The position numbers and the translations under genes were made by a program. From positions 1-64,000 of the forward strand of contig ONNZ01000004.1 of NCBI GenBank assembly GCA_900319345.1: a stretch of 64,000 nt of DNA, read 5' to 3'. Below the pieces are notes generated by a model, which saw only the letters and a list, made by a program, of their open reading frames with translations, ran no database searches and had not been told where the DNA came from. Of the stretch, positions 53,150 to 60,908 are shown piece by piece (within the stretch, counting starts at the first letter, position 1; each line of letters starts with the position of its first letter). This DNA is from an uncultured Eubacteriales bacterium (GTDB taxonomy: Bacteria > Bacillota > Clostridia > Christensenellales > CAG-138).

Positions 53150-53419
53150 TCACACCTCCTCCGGCATCACGCGCTCGAAGACCAGCTCTGGGAACAGGGT
53201 GCCCTTCTGCAGGGCCTCCCCGGGGCAGTAGCCCGCCCGATAGGTCTGGTTGGGAAAATACACGGTGGCCAGGGGGCACCCGCCGCCTGCGGAGAAGCCG
53301 CAGCTGCCGTCGCTGGACACCTCGCCCGCCATGACCACGTTGGTCTCCGCCGTGGGGTCCGTGCCCGGCCCTCGGCCCGTGAAGCAGCAGGCGTCGCCGC
53401 TTTGATAGTTTTGCTGCAT
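53150..53419 (-). CDS. cotJA: Spore coat-associated protein CotJA
   Basis: 89 residues. The C-terminal half has the CotJA pattern PLATVYFPNQTYRAGYCPGEALQKGTLFPELV. The N-terminal half is different from Bacillus CotJA: it has CC and single cysteines with Gly/Ser-rich text (GDACCFTGRGPG, SDGSCGFSAGGGC), which may cross-link in the coat. GGAGG precedes the start at eleven bases. First gene of the operon; I could not find a convincing sigma-E or sigma-K promoter upstream. Confidence 0.88.
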   Translation of the reverse strand: MQQNYQSGDACCFTGRGPGTDPTAETNVVMAGEVSSDGSCGFSAGGGCPLATVYFPNQTYRAGYCPGEALQKGTLFPELVFERVMPEEV

Positions 53420-53490
53420 CTAAAAACATACCTCCCTTTCAGTGAGATACCCTATACTATGACCGTTTTCCTGGCGGCGTGCCGGATACG

Positions 53491-53516
53491 AAAAAAGCTG
53501 CCGCCATCGCGACAGC
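53491..53516 (-). terminator. Terminator of the metallophosphoesterase gene
   Basis: Minus strand GCTGTCGC-gatg-GCGGCAGC followed by TTTTTT, 20 bases after the stop at 53536. Confidence 0.8.
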
Positions 53517-53535
53517 TGTTGGACTTATGATGGAA

Positions 53536-54606
53536 TCACCAGGCGTTGAGCAGGGAGAAATGGTTCTCCTCGTCCGTGGCCCTGGAATAGCCCCACTTAT
53601 CGAACCAGGGGGAGTAGGTCAGCACGTCGATGCTGTGGGTCATGGGATCGAATCGGAGCAGACGCAGGAACCCCAGACCTTTGGTCCTGTCGTCCTGATA
53701 GTTGAACATCATGGTGGTCACAGACCGTTCCTTCTCGCCGTCCCCGTCGTCGTCGAACCAGTCGGTGCGGGTCAGGGTGCCCCGATGGTGGCCGCACAGC
53801 ATGAGCCGGAAGTTGGGCCACTTGGGCATCACGTCCTGGAAGATGAAGTTGGCCTCCGAATAGAAGCGGCCGTTGTCCTGCAAACACTTGTGCATGACCA
53901 CGATCACGACGTGATCGGGATGCTGGGCGATGACCTGGTTCATCCAATCGGTGCAGATGACGCCGTAGCCCAGACCGAACACCAGAAAGTCGGTGTCGCA
54001 GGCCCGGAAGGTCACATAGGCCGCCCCGTCCTGGTAGGTCTGGCCTTTCTTCTGGACCAGCTTGGCGTAGGGCTGATAGTTAAAGTAGTACTGGCTGCCG
54101 TTCTTGGTCACGTCGTGGTTCCCGCTGACCACCATGCCCGGCAGCGCTTCGAAGATGGGAACCAGGGCGTTGGCGGCGTTGGTGAACATGAGCTCGCTGA
54201 ACCCGTCCACCACGTCCCCCGAATGGGCCACGAACTGGATGTTTTCCTTCTCCCGGTTCTCCAAGATCCAGTCCCGCATCCGGTCGAACACCTCCGGGTT
54301 GTTGCGGCTGATGTTCTGGGTGTCGGACATCCATACCAGGGTGAAGGGCGTGGGCTCCGGCGTGGGGGAGGGCGTGGGCGTAGGCGTGGGCGACGGCGTG
54401 GGCGTGGGCGACGGCGTGGGCGGCACGGTGGGGGAGGGCGTGGCCGGGACCGGCGAGATCAGGAGATTGGCCGTGGCCAAAGGCATGGGGGAAACGGTTT
54501 GCGGCGGCGTGGCCGCTGCCATCGCCAGGGCCTCTCCCTGGGGCGCGCCTTGGCAGCCTATCAGGAGCAGGCCCAAAAGGAGCCAAACGAACAGCGCTTT
54601 CTTCAT
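53536..54606 (-). CDS. Surface lipoprotein metallophosphoesterase
   Basis: A 356-residue lipoprotein. The signal MKKALFVWLLLGLLLIGC ends in a lipobox; a linker of about 60 residues follows, ending in PTPSPTPTP repeats. The catalytic calcineurin-like domain shows all metal motifs: WMSDTQN, HSGDVVDG, VSGNHD, VVMHKC and CGHHRG. It is therefore anchored outside the cell and held away from the membrane by the proline spacer; it may dephosphorylate nucleotides or phosphodiesters there. AAAGGAG precedes the start. It is a single gene with its own terminator. Confidence 0.92.
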   Translation of the reverse strand: MKKALFVWLLLGLLLIGCQGAPQGEALAMAAATPPQTVSPMPLATANLLISPVPATPSPTVPPTPSPTPTPSPTPTPTPSPTPEPTPFTLVWMSDTQNISRNNPEVFDRMRDWILENREKENIQFVAHSGDVVDGFSELMFTNAANALVPIFEALPGMVVSGNHDVTKNGSQYYFNYQPYAKLVQKKGQTYQDGAAYVTFRACDTDFLVFGLGYGVICTDWMNQVIAQHPDHVVIVVMHKCLQDNGRFYSEANFIFQDVMPKWPNFRLMLCGHHRGTLTRTDWFDDDGDGEKERSVTTMMFNYQDDRTKGLGFLRLLRFDPMTHSIDVLTYSPWFDKWGYSRATDEENHFSLLNAW

Positions 54607-54725
54607 GGGCCCGTCTCCTTTCCGCCAATTTTTTTACAGCACCGCTATTCTACCTGCTTTGCCCTCATTCGTCAAGTTCTGTCAGAGAGCTGGCACGCAT
54701 AGAGTAGACCAGGAAGGAGGCGCCT

Positions 54726-54980
54726 ATGGAGCTGAGGACTACGTTTTCGGACCTGAAGTGCAAGGAGGTCATCAACGTATGCGACGGGGGACGGCTGGGC
54801 TGTGTGACGGATCTGGAGATGGATCTGTGCACGGGCACGATCCTCTCCATCATCGTGCCCGGGGAGAGGAGCATGCTGGGACTTTTGAGGGCCCGGGACG
54901 GCATCGTCATCCCCTTCTGCCGCATCCAGAAGATCGGCGAGGACGTCATATTGGTGGACCTCAGGGAGTTCCCGGCATAA
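54726..54980 (+). CDS. ymxH: YlmC/YmxH family sporulation protein
   Basis: An 84-residue PRC-barrel protein: ELRTTFSDLKCKEVINVCDGGRLGCVTDLEMD opens the family, then GTILSIIVPGE and IPFCRIQKIGEDVILVDL. YlmC/YmxH proteins are a spore-former family conserved in Firmicutes; their role is not clear. GGAAGGAGG precedes the start. nrdR follows 84 bases later. Confidence 0.93.
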   Translation: MELRTTFSDLKCKEVINVCDGGRLGCVTDLEMDLCTGTILSIIVPGERSMLGLLRARDGIVIPFCRIQKIGEDVILVDLREFPA

Positions 54981-55064
54981 TTGTTAATAGCATGTTTACA
55001 GCCTCCCCGGAGAAAACAATGCTATACTTTATTCGTAATGATTTAGCCATCGGAGGACAAGCCA

Positions 55065-55529
55065 ATGAAGTGTCGTTACTGCGGCAGCATGGAGAGCAAG
55101 GTCGTGGACAGCCGTCCCAACGAGGACAGCACGGCCATTCGTCGTCGCCGGGAGTGCATCCAGTGCGGACGCCGGTTCACCACCTTTGAGCGGATCGAGG
55201 AGAACCCCATCATGGTGGTCAAGCGGGACGGGCGTCGGGAGCTCTTCGAGCGGGAGAAGATCGCCACGGGCATCCGCAAGGCCTGCGAGAAGCGGCCCAT
55301 CTCCACGGACGTGCAGAACCAGATGGTGGAGCGGATCGTCCGGGAGGTGAACAACTCCCTGGATTCCGAGGTCTCCACGGCGGCCCTGGGCGAGATGGTC
55401 ATGAAGCAGCTCAAGGCCGTGGACGAGGTGGCCTACGTGCGCTTCGCCTCCGTCTACAAGGAGTTCAAGGACACCCAGACCTTCATGGAGGAGCTGCAGC
55501 GGCTTCTGGACGAAAACGCCGGCGTATGA
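55065..55529 (+). CDS. nrdR: Transcriptional repressor NrdR
   Basis: A 154-residue repressor of ribonucleotide reductase genes. The zinc ribbon is MKCRYCGSMESKVVDSRP...RRRECIQCGRRFTTFER, with C3, C6, C31, C34, followed by the ATP-cone (PIMVVKRDGRRELFEREKI, VRFASVYKEF). It binds ATP/dATP to sense nucleotide levels. GGAGGACAAGCC precedes the start. A TATACT at 55023 suggests a promoter but the -35 spacing is poor. Its stop overlaps pgeF in ATGA. Confidence 0.97.
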   Translation: MKCRYCGSMESKVVDSRPNEDSTAIRRRRECIQCGRRFTTFERIEENPIMVVKRDGRRELFEREKIATGIRKACEKRPISTDVQNQMVERIVREVNNSLDSEVSTAALGEMVMKQLKAVDEVAYVRFASVYKEFKDTQTFMEELQRLLDENAGV

Positions 55530-56374
55530 TGGACAGGGCATCCTTTCAAGCAGCATTCGGCCGCATCCAGGTGGGGCATGCCTACCGGGAGCAGGGGGGC
55601 GTAGGCATCTATACCCTGCCTGCTTTTTCGGCGCGGCCCGAGATCGACCACGGCTTCTCCGCCCGGATCGGCGGCGTCAGCAAGCCTCCCTTCACCGGGC
55701 TCAACCTGAGCTTCACCCATGACGAGCGGGCCGACGTCATGGAGAACTACCGCCGCTTCAGCCGGGGGGCTGGGTTCCCCGAGGACTCCATGGTCATGGA
55801 CAGCTACGAGCACGGGATCACGGTGCTGCAGGTGGATAGAAAGGACCGGGGCCGGGGCTTTACCCGGGAGAGCCTGCCAGCCTGCGACGGGCTCATTACA
55901 AACGATCCCGAAGTCACGCTGATCACCGGCCACGCCGACTGCATGGCATTCTATTTCTTTGACCCCGTCAAAAGGGCCATCGGCCTATGTCACGCCGGAT
56001 GGCGGGGGGCGCTCGGGCGCATCGGCGGGAACGTGATCGCCCAGATGCAGAAGGCCTACGGCTCCGACCCCAAGGACATGCTCTGCGGCGTGGGCCCTTC
56101 CATCTGCCCCAAGTGTTTCGAGGTGGGGGAGGACGTTTGCCAGGATTTCGAGGCGGCTTTCCCCGTTTGTCCCCTCCGGGGCGTCAACGGCCGGGGGAAC
56201 CCCACGGTGGACCTGTGGCAGGTGGCCGCCTGCCAGTTCATGGAGCAGGGCGCTGTCCCGGAGCATATCTTCCTCATGGGCGTCTGCACTCAGGAGACCA
56301 TGAACCTCTATTCCTACCGGCGGGAGGGCCGCACGGGAGGCATGGCCGCTTTCCTGCGGCTGAAAATGGAATAA
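55526..56374 (+). CDS. pgeF: Polyphenol oxidase/purine nucleoside phosphorylase YfiH family
   Basis: A 282-residue multicopper-like protein of the YfiH/LACC1 family. Metal motifs are ITGHADCMAFYFFDP, GLCHAGWRGALGRI and GVGPSICPKCFEV. Members have been reported to phosphorylyse purine nucleosides and to act in peptidoglycan quality control (PgeF). It starts in ATGATGG overlapping the nrdR stop; either Met is possible. A strong terminator follows. Confidence 0.92.
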   Translation: MMDRASFQAAFGRIQVGHAYREQGGVGIYTLPAFSARPEIDHGFSARIGGVSKPPFTGLNLSFTHDERADVMENYRRFSRGAGFPEDSMVMDSYEHGITVLQVDRKDRGRGFTRESLPACDGLITNDPEVTLITGHADCMAFYFFDPVKRAIGLCHAGWRGALGRIGGNVIAQMQKAYGSDPKDMLCGVGPSICPKCFEVGEDVCQDFEAAFPVCPLRGVNGRGNPTVDLWQVAACQFMEQGAVPEHIFLMGVCTQETMNLYSYRREGRTGGMAAFLRLKME

Positions 56375-56392
56375 TCGTGAAAAAAGCTGTGA

Positions 56393-56428
56393 AGAGACCG
56401 CCTTTGAATTGACAAGGGCGGTCTTTTA
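56393..56428 (+). terminator. Terminator after pgeF, overlapped by a promoter
   Basis: GACCGCC(TTTG) pairs with (CAAG)GGCGGTC, followed by TTTTATA. The loop holds TTGACA of the next promoter. Confidence 0.8.
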
Positions 56429-56437
56429 TACTATAAT
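56409..56437 (+). promoter_or_regulatory. Consensus promoter of the foldase gene
   Basis: TTGACA (56409-56414), 17-base spacer, TATAAT (56432-56437): both hexamers perfect. It lies inside and just after the upstream terminator. Confidence 0.85.
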
Positions 56438-56477
56438 TCACAAGATTGTTTAGAAAAAACAGGAGAAGGAAAGTACC

Positions 56478-57698
56478 ATGAAACGTCAAACCAAGAAGAT
56501 TCTGCTCATCGCTGCGGCGGCCCTGGCGATCCTCGTGCTGGTAGCCGGCCTCATCATGCTGCTTCGGAAGGATTCCTTTGGCGACAACTACTTCACCCGC
56601 AACAAAGCCGTTGCCACGGTGAACGGCACCAAGATCACCAAGAACGAGTTCGCAGCGTCCCTGAGCAACTACTATAACAACATCGACACCTACAACATGT
56701 ATGCCATGCACTACGGCTACGGCAAGTATTACGACGTCAGCTCCGAGACGGGCATGCGTGACCTGAAGAAGGACATCCTCAACAACCTTATCGAAAGCGA
56801 AGCGTTCATCCAGATGGGCAAGGAGCTGGGCATCACCCTGACCGCCGAGGAGCAATCCGCGGTGGCCCAGTCCGCCAAGGACGCCCTGACCAACCTGAAG
56901 GATCAGATCCTGGAGAGCGCCAAATCCTCCGGCGCCCAGAATCCGGAGACCTACGCCACCACCATGCTGGCCAACTATTTCTCCAACATCGGCATCAACC
57001 AGAAGACCTTCCTGAAGCGCAGCGAGCACTCCGCTCTGGCGGAAGCCTACGCCGAGAAGATCCAGGAGCACTTCGCCGCCGAGCGGAACGTGACCGAAGC
57101 GGAGCTCAAGGACATCTACGCCGAGTACGCCAAGACCTACTATGAGGACGCTTACGTGGAGGGCGCCTACGCTCAGAACACCTCCTATTTGGCCATGGGC
57201 TACACGGACATCCCCTATCTTTACATCCCGGAGGACTTCGTCTTCGTCCAGGTGATCCAGACCTCCGACGCCGACAAGGCCGGGGAGATCCTCGCCAAAG
57301 TCCAGGAAGGCGAAGATTTTGAAACCTATCGCGCCTCGGATGACAACGAGAGCGAAACGGGCAAGGCTCAGACGATCCTGGCCATCGGCGAGAAAGACAG
57401 CCCCTTCGACGGCGCCGTTTACGACCGGGCCAAGGACATGAACGTGGGCGACGTGGACATGGTCCAGGTCGCGACCAAGGACAGCGACGGCAACGATACC
57501 GCCGCCTACTACATTGTCAAGCGGGCGGAGGGAACCACCGGCATCGTCCCCTACGAGGAGGTCAAGGCCGTCATCGACGACACCATCAAGAGCTACGCCG
57601 AGAACAACTATTATACCGAGCAGATAGAAGCCTGGCGCGACAAGGCCAACATCGTCGTCGACGAAGATGTCATCCAGGCCTTCGATCCGGCTAAATAA
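56478..57698 (+). CDS. SurA/PrsA-like peptidyl-prolyl isomerase, membrane-anchored
   Basis: A 406-residue extracytoplasmic foldase. A basic start and membrane segment (ILLIAAAALAILVLVAGLIMLL) anchor it. A SurA-like N-terminal region (AVATVNGTKITKNEFAASLSNYY, then helices to about residue 210) wraps a parvulin-type domain (about 255-370: FVFVQVIQTSDADKAGEIL, AILAIGEKDSPFDGAV-like, VDMVQV..., YYIVKRAEG), and a C-terminal helix follows. It should assist folding of secreted proteins; isomerase activity is probable rather than certain. AGGAGAAGGAAAG precedes the start. Its promoter has perfect consensus. Confidence 0.88.
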   Translation: MKRQTKKILLIAAAALAILVLVAGLIMLLRKDSFGDNYFTRNKAVATVNGTKITKNEFAASLSNYYNNIDTYNMYAMHYGYGKYYDVSSETGMRDLKKDILNNLIESEAFIQMGKELGITLTAEEQSAVAQSAKDALTNLKDQILESAKSSGAQNPETYATTMLANYFSNIGINQKTFLKRSEHSALAEAYAEKIQEHFAAERNVTEAELKDIYAEYAKTYYEDAYVEGAYAQNTSYLAMGYTDIPYLYIPEDFVFVQVIQTSDADKAGEILAKVQEGEDFETYRASDDNESETGKAQTILAIGEKDSPFDGAVYDRAKDMNVGDVDMVQVATKDSDGNDTAAYYIVKRAEGTTGIVPYEEVKAVIDDTIKSYAENNYYTEQIEAWRDKANIVVDEDVIQAFDPAK

Positions 57699-57707
57699 GG
57701 AGCGAAC

Positions 57708-57806
57708 ATGCACAGCCGGTTCGTTCGTTGGATGTGTATCTTTATGGCGCTGCTCATGGTCATCGGCCTCATCTTCACCATCGTGGCCAGCATCGCCGCC
57801 CTGTAA
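57708..57806 (+). CDS. 32-residue single-pass membrane peptide
   Basis: A short frame beginning MHSRFVRWMCIFMALLMV, with a basic N terminus and one hydrophobic helix to the end (GLIFTIVASIAAL). AAGGAG lies six bases before the ATG, and the gene follows the foldase stop by nine bases, so it is likely the last gene of that operon. Small one-helix proteins of 30-40 residues are common in Firmicutes (for example the DUF4044 group) and this may be one. Function unknown; a terminator follows. Confidence 0.7.
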   Translation: MHSRFVRWMCIFMALLMVIGLIFTIVASIAAL

Positions 57807-57819
57807 GCGAATAGATATG

Positions 57820-57852
57820 ATGAAAGCCTGTCGGACTTCCGGCAGGCTTTTC
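57820..57852. terminator. Bidirectional terminator
   Basis: AAAGCCTG(tCGG-actt-CCGg)CAGGCTTT with T-rich exit, between the small membrane peptide and convergent rsmI. Confidence 0.88.
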
Positions 57853-57854
57853 GT

Positions 57855-58673
57855 TTACTCGTTTTTCAGCTCCAGCGCTCGGGCGTAGACCTGCTTTCGG
57901 GGAAGCTTCAGGGTCTCGCTGGCCTCCCGGGCGGCGTCCTTCAAGCTCATGTGCTCCATCAGCCGCAGGAGCAGGGCGTCCAATTCCTCCTCTGTAGGCG
58001 CGTCCTCCGTCTTGGGCGGGATGCGGAACAGCAGCACGCATTCACCCCTGACTTCCTCGGGCAGGGCGCTTAAAACCTCTGAAATCGGCCCTCGTTGGCA
58101 GCTTTCGTGGACCTTGGTCAGCTCCCGCACCAGGGCGCAGGGGCAGTCCCCGACGGCATCCAAAACGTCCTGGAGGGTGTCCTTCACCCGGTGGGGGCTT
58201 TCGTAGAGAATGGCCGTACAGCCGCAGGCAGCGAGGTCGCTCAGCGCCTGCTTCCGCGCCGCCCCTTCCCGAGGCAGGAAGCCGAAGAAGGTGAACCGAT
58301 CGAGGGGCAGCCCCGAGAGCACCGCCGCCGTCAGCACCGCCGAAGGGCCGGGGAGGACGGTATAGGGGAGGCCCGCTTCGATGCACGCCTGGACCAGCAG
58401 GGCCCCCGGGTCGGAGATGCCCGGCATGCCCGCATCGGACACGTAGGCTATATCGAGCCCCGCCCTTAACTTTTCCAAAAGCTGGGGGGCCTTCTCCTTC
58501 TGGGTGTATTCGTGACAGCTCACCAGGGGCTTTTTGATGCTCAAATGGTTCAGGAGCTTGGCGGTCTGCCGGGTGTCCTCGCACCAGACCTCGTCGCAGT
58601 CCTGCAGCGCCTCCACGGCCCGATAGGTGATGTCCCCCAGGTTCCCGATGGGGGTGGCGATCAGGTACAGCAT
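57855..58673 (-). CDS. rsmI: 16S rRNA (cytidine-1402-2'-O)-methyltransferase
   Basis: A 272-residue tetrapyrrole-methylase-fold enzyme that 2'-O-methylates C1402 in 16S rRNA. The N terminus MLYLIATPIGNLGDITYRA, CEDTRQTAKLL, the VSDAGMPGISDPGALLVQACIE loop and LPGPSAVLTAAVLSGLP are classic RsmI. The start at 58673 overlaps the stop of the dnaI-like gene in ATGA, so they are co-translated. The C-terminal helix region ends LPRKQVYARALELKNE, as in most members. Confidence 0.96.
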   Translation of the reverse strand: MLYLIATPIGNLGDITYRAVEALQDCDEVWCEDTRQTAKLLNHLSIKKPLVSCHEYTQKEKAPQLLEKLRAGLDIAYVSDAGMPGISDPGALLVQACIEAGLPYTVLPGPSAVLTAAVLSGLPLDRFTFFGFLPREGAARKQALSDLAACGCTAILYESPHRVKDTLQDVLDAVGDCPCALVRELTKVHESCQRGPISEVLSALPEEVRGECVLLFRIPPKTEDAPTEEELDALLLRLMEHMSLKDAAREASETLKLPRKQVYARALELKNE

Positions 58674-59581
58674 CAGCGGTTCTTCTCCTTGCTGCCGCGC
58701 AAACTGTCCCCAGTGAAGCGAATCGCCTTCGTGATGGAGGCATCCGTGATCCGGGAAGCGATCCTTTCTCCGTATCGCTCCGTCAACTCGTCCGCGTTGA
58801 GGTTGGAGATGTATACCGTAGCTAAGCGGCTGGTGTTGCGCTGATCGGCGATGGCGAACAGGGATTCCTTCGTCACGTTGGGGATCAAGGGCTCTGTGCC
58901 CAGGTCGTCCAGCACCAGCAGAGGCACCTGGGTGAAGCGGGGCAGGGGAGAGGCGTTGTTGGAGAAACCGTTCATGACCTCCTCCGTCATCCGATAGGCG
59001 GTGAGCCGCAGGGTATCGATGCCCCGCTCGATGGCTCGGGCGGCGATGGCGTTGCCCATAAAGCTCTTGCCCCGGCCAGCCTGGCCGAACAGCAGCAGCT
59101 GCGGGAATTTCGGGTTGGGAAGCGCGTCGGCAAATCGCTGACACAGCACGCAGATGGTCTTGCCTTCCTTCCGAGAAGCTTCATCGGGATAGATATCCTC
59201 CCGGAATCCCTCAAAGGTCTCCCGATCGTTGATCCGACCCGCTTCCACCCGATCCTTCTGTTCCAGCTTCAATCGGCAGGCACACTTTTTCTTAATAGGG
59301 CTTCCCACATAGCCCGTGTCCTGGCACAGGGGACAGCTATACGCGGGCTGCAGATAGTCCTTGGGCAGCCCGTACCGCTTCAGCAGCGCTTCCTCCTCCA
59401 TCCGCAGGGTGGACAGGGTCAGTTTTGCGCCTTGGGCGGGCATGAGAAAGACACGGCTTCGTTTTGCCTGCAATGCGGCGAAAGCCGGGTCCATAGCAGC
59501 GCATTCCTGCCGCCGTGTTTCCAACTGCCGCACGGCCTTCCGGCGCAGATCGGCGTAATAGGCTTCAAAATCTGTTTTCAT
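58673..59581 (-). CDS. dnaI: DnaC/DnaI-type helicase loader ATPase
   Basis: A 302-residue AAA+ protein. The N-terminal region has a zinc-binding segment CPLCQDTGYVGSPIKKKCAC (four cysteines), then Walker A FGQAGRGKSFMGNAIA and Walker B LLVLDDLGTEPL with a later Arg finger region ISNLNADELTERYGERIASRI. DnaI/DnaC-type proteins load the replicative helicase. It overlaps the DnaD gene upstream and rsmI downstream by ATGA. The pairing with a DnaD-domain protein supports a primosome role. Confidence 0.9.
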   Translation of the reverse strand: MKTDFEAYYADLRRKAVRQLETRRQECAAMDPAFAALQAKRSRVFLMPAQGAKLTLSTLRMEEEALLKRYGLPKDYLQPAYSCPLCQDTGYVGSPIKKKCACRLKLEQKDRVEAGRINDRETFEGFREDIYPDEASRKEGKTICVLCQRFADALPNPKFPQLLLFGQAGRGKSFMGNAIAARAIERGIDTLRLTAYRMTEEVMNGFSNNASPLPRFTQVPLLVLDDLGTEPLIPNVTKESLFAIADQRNTSRLATVYISNLNADELTERYGERIASRITDASITKAIRFTGDSLRGSKEKNR

Positions 59582-60780
59582 AGTTCGTCATCCAACGTCA
59601 GGGCGATATCATCCAAGTTCACATGGGAAACACCGGTTTCGGCGTAGTTCGCAAAGGGGTCCCGCCTCTTGCGGCGGCGGTTTTCAGGATATATGCTCTC
59701 CTTCCGCTCCGTCAGGGCCTTCTGCGCCTCCTCCACGGTGCGGATGCGGCGCTCCATCCAATCCTTCAGCACACTTTTCAGCTTCCCGAAGGGCCGCTCC
59801 GCGTCGGCACACTCCTCGGCGGCCAGCAGCACCACCTCCCGGGGAAGGCCCTCCGGCCCCTCCAGAAACACGGACAGCTGCCGCACGTCGTCCCGGGTGG
59901 GGGTGGACACCTTGCCCATGCGGGCGAAGACCATGCGGGCGAACTCCTTTTCGTCGCTGATGCTCTCGCTGTCCGCCTGGATGTCCGCCGCCTTCACCTT
60001 GTTCTGCTCGTAGAGCTCCCGAAGCCGATCCTCCAGGGCCTCGAAGGACAGGCTGGAGGTGCTGGTGAGCCGGGGGCAGGCGGCCAGAATGGCTTCGTCG
60101 TCGAAGCCCCAGTCCCGGACCCAGCGATCGTACATGGTCATCTCGTCCAGAGTGGGCAGCCGCCGCTTGTTCCAGCGGCGCAGCACCGCGGCGGCCCCGT
60201 GCTTGCGGACCATGGCGTTGGCGATATAGTCCCTGGCCTGCTCGTAGGTGATGATGCCCGCGTCCGCCCAGCTCTTGGCCACGGTGGAGATGTACTGGAT
60301 GGATACCCGGCGGCCCTTCTCCTCCATGCAGTGGCTCACCAGCTCCAGCACCGTCTTCTCCTCCAGGTGGAAGACCTCCAGGCAGTCGTAAATATGGCCC
60401 AGCTCCCGCATGTTGAACTGGCGGGGGGCGGTGAGCTCGTTGAGGGCGCGGACGAAGGACCTATACTTCATCGGTACCGCCGTGGTGGCCGCCGGCTGCT
60501 CCACGGTCAGGTACTCCACCTCCAGGGGCTCATCCTTTAGGATGCGGACCAGGCCCTTGCTCTGCCAGTAGACGAAGGCGGCCAGCACCGCCCCCTCGGG
60601 CAGGTCCAGGGCTTCCGAGATGGCCACGTCCCCCATGGAGGGGTAGCGGCACTGCATGAGCCCATAGAGGTACACCTTCACGGCCTCGCCGTCGGCGTCG
60701 GGCATGAATTCGCTGAAAAACAGGTTGTCGACCGGGGTCTGTTCCCTTTTTTGGGCCTCGGGTGAAAAATGTATGTTCAT
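59578..60780 (-). CDS. DnaD-domain primosome protein
   Basis: A 400-residue protein from MNIHFSPEA. The N-terminal part (FFSEFMPDADGEAVKVYLYGLMQCRY...SEALDLPEG) is a winged-helix dimerisation domain; later DnaD-type C-terminal helical repeats occur (VSHCMEEKGRRVSIQYISTVAKSWADAGI, LRRWNKRRLPTLDEMTMYDRWV). It begins seven bases after a -10 element, with no ribosome binding site, so the mRNA is predicted to be leaderless. It overlaps the helicase loader gene in ATGA. Likely an initiation or restart protein acting with the loader. Confidence 0.9.
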   Translation of the reverse strand: MNIHFSPEAQKREQTPVDNLFFSEFMPDADGEAVKVYLYGLMQCRYPSMGDVAISEALDLPEGAVLAAFVYWQSKGLVRILKDEPLEVEYLTVEQPAATTAVPMKYRSFVRALNELTAPRQFNMRELGHIYDCLEVFHLEEKTVLELVSHCMEEKGRRVSIQYISTVAKSWADAGIITYEQARDYIANAMVRKHGAAAVLRRWNKRRLPTLDEMTMYDRWVRDWGFDDEAILAACPRLTSTSSLSFEALEDRLRELYEQNKVKAADIQADSESISDEKEFARMVFARMGKVSTPTRDDVRQLSVFLEGPEGLPREVVLLAAEECADAERPFGKLKSVLKDWMERRIRTVEEAQKALTERKESIYPENRRRKRRDPFANYAETGVSHVNLDDIALTLDDEL

Positions 60781-60787
60781 ATAGGGA

Positions 60788-60816
60788 AGTATAGCATAGA
60801 AAAAAACAGGTTTCAA
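60788..60816 (-). promoter_or_regulatory. Promoter of the DnaD-dnaI-rsmI operon, predicted leaderless
   Basis: Minus strand TTGAAA (60816-60811), 17-base spacer ending TGC (extended -10), TATACT (60793-60788), then seven bases to the ATG. Confidence 0.75.
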
Positions 60817-60873
60817 GGCGGGTTATGGGACAATGCACAGAAGAAAGTTTACCGCTTGTTCGTCATTTTCCTC

Positions 60874-60902
60874 TTTATTCTGCGGAAATATACGCATATA
60901 AT
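60874..60902 (+). promoter_or_regulatory. Putative spoIID promoter, predicted leaderless
   Basis: TATAAT (60897-60902) is followed by six bases and the ATG. The wider CATATAAT resembles the sigma-E -10 (CATACAAT), fitting a mother-cell gene; the -35 (TTTATT, 60874-60879) is weak. Confidence 0.5.
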
Positions 60903-60908
60903 GATACC

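Noticed and set aside
54960..55064. Good sigma-A promoter for nrdR
   Set aside because: TATACT at 55023 has TTTACA 22 bases upstream, too far, so I left it out as a feature.
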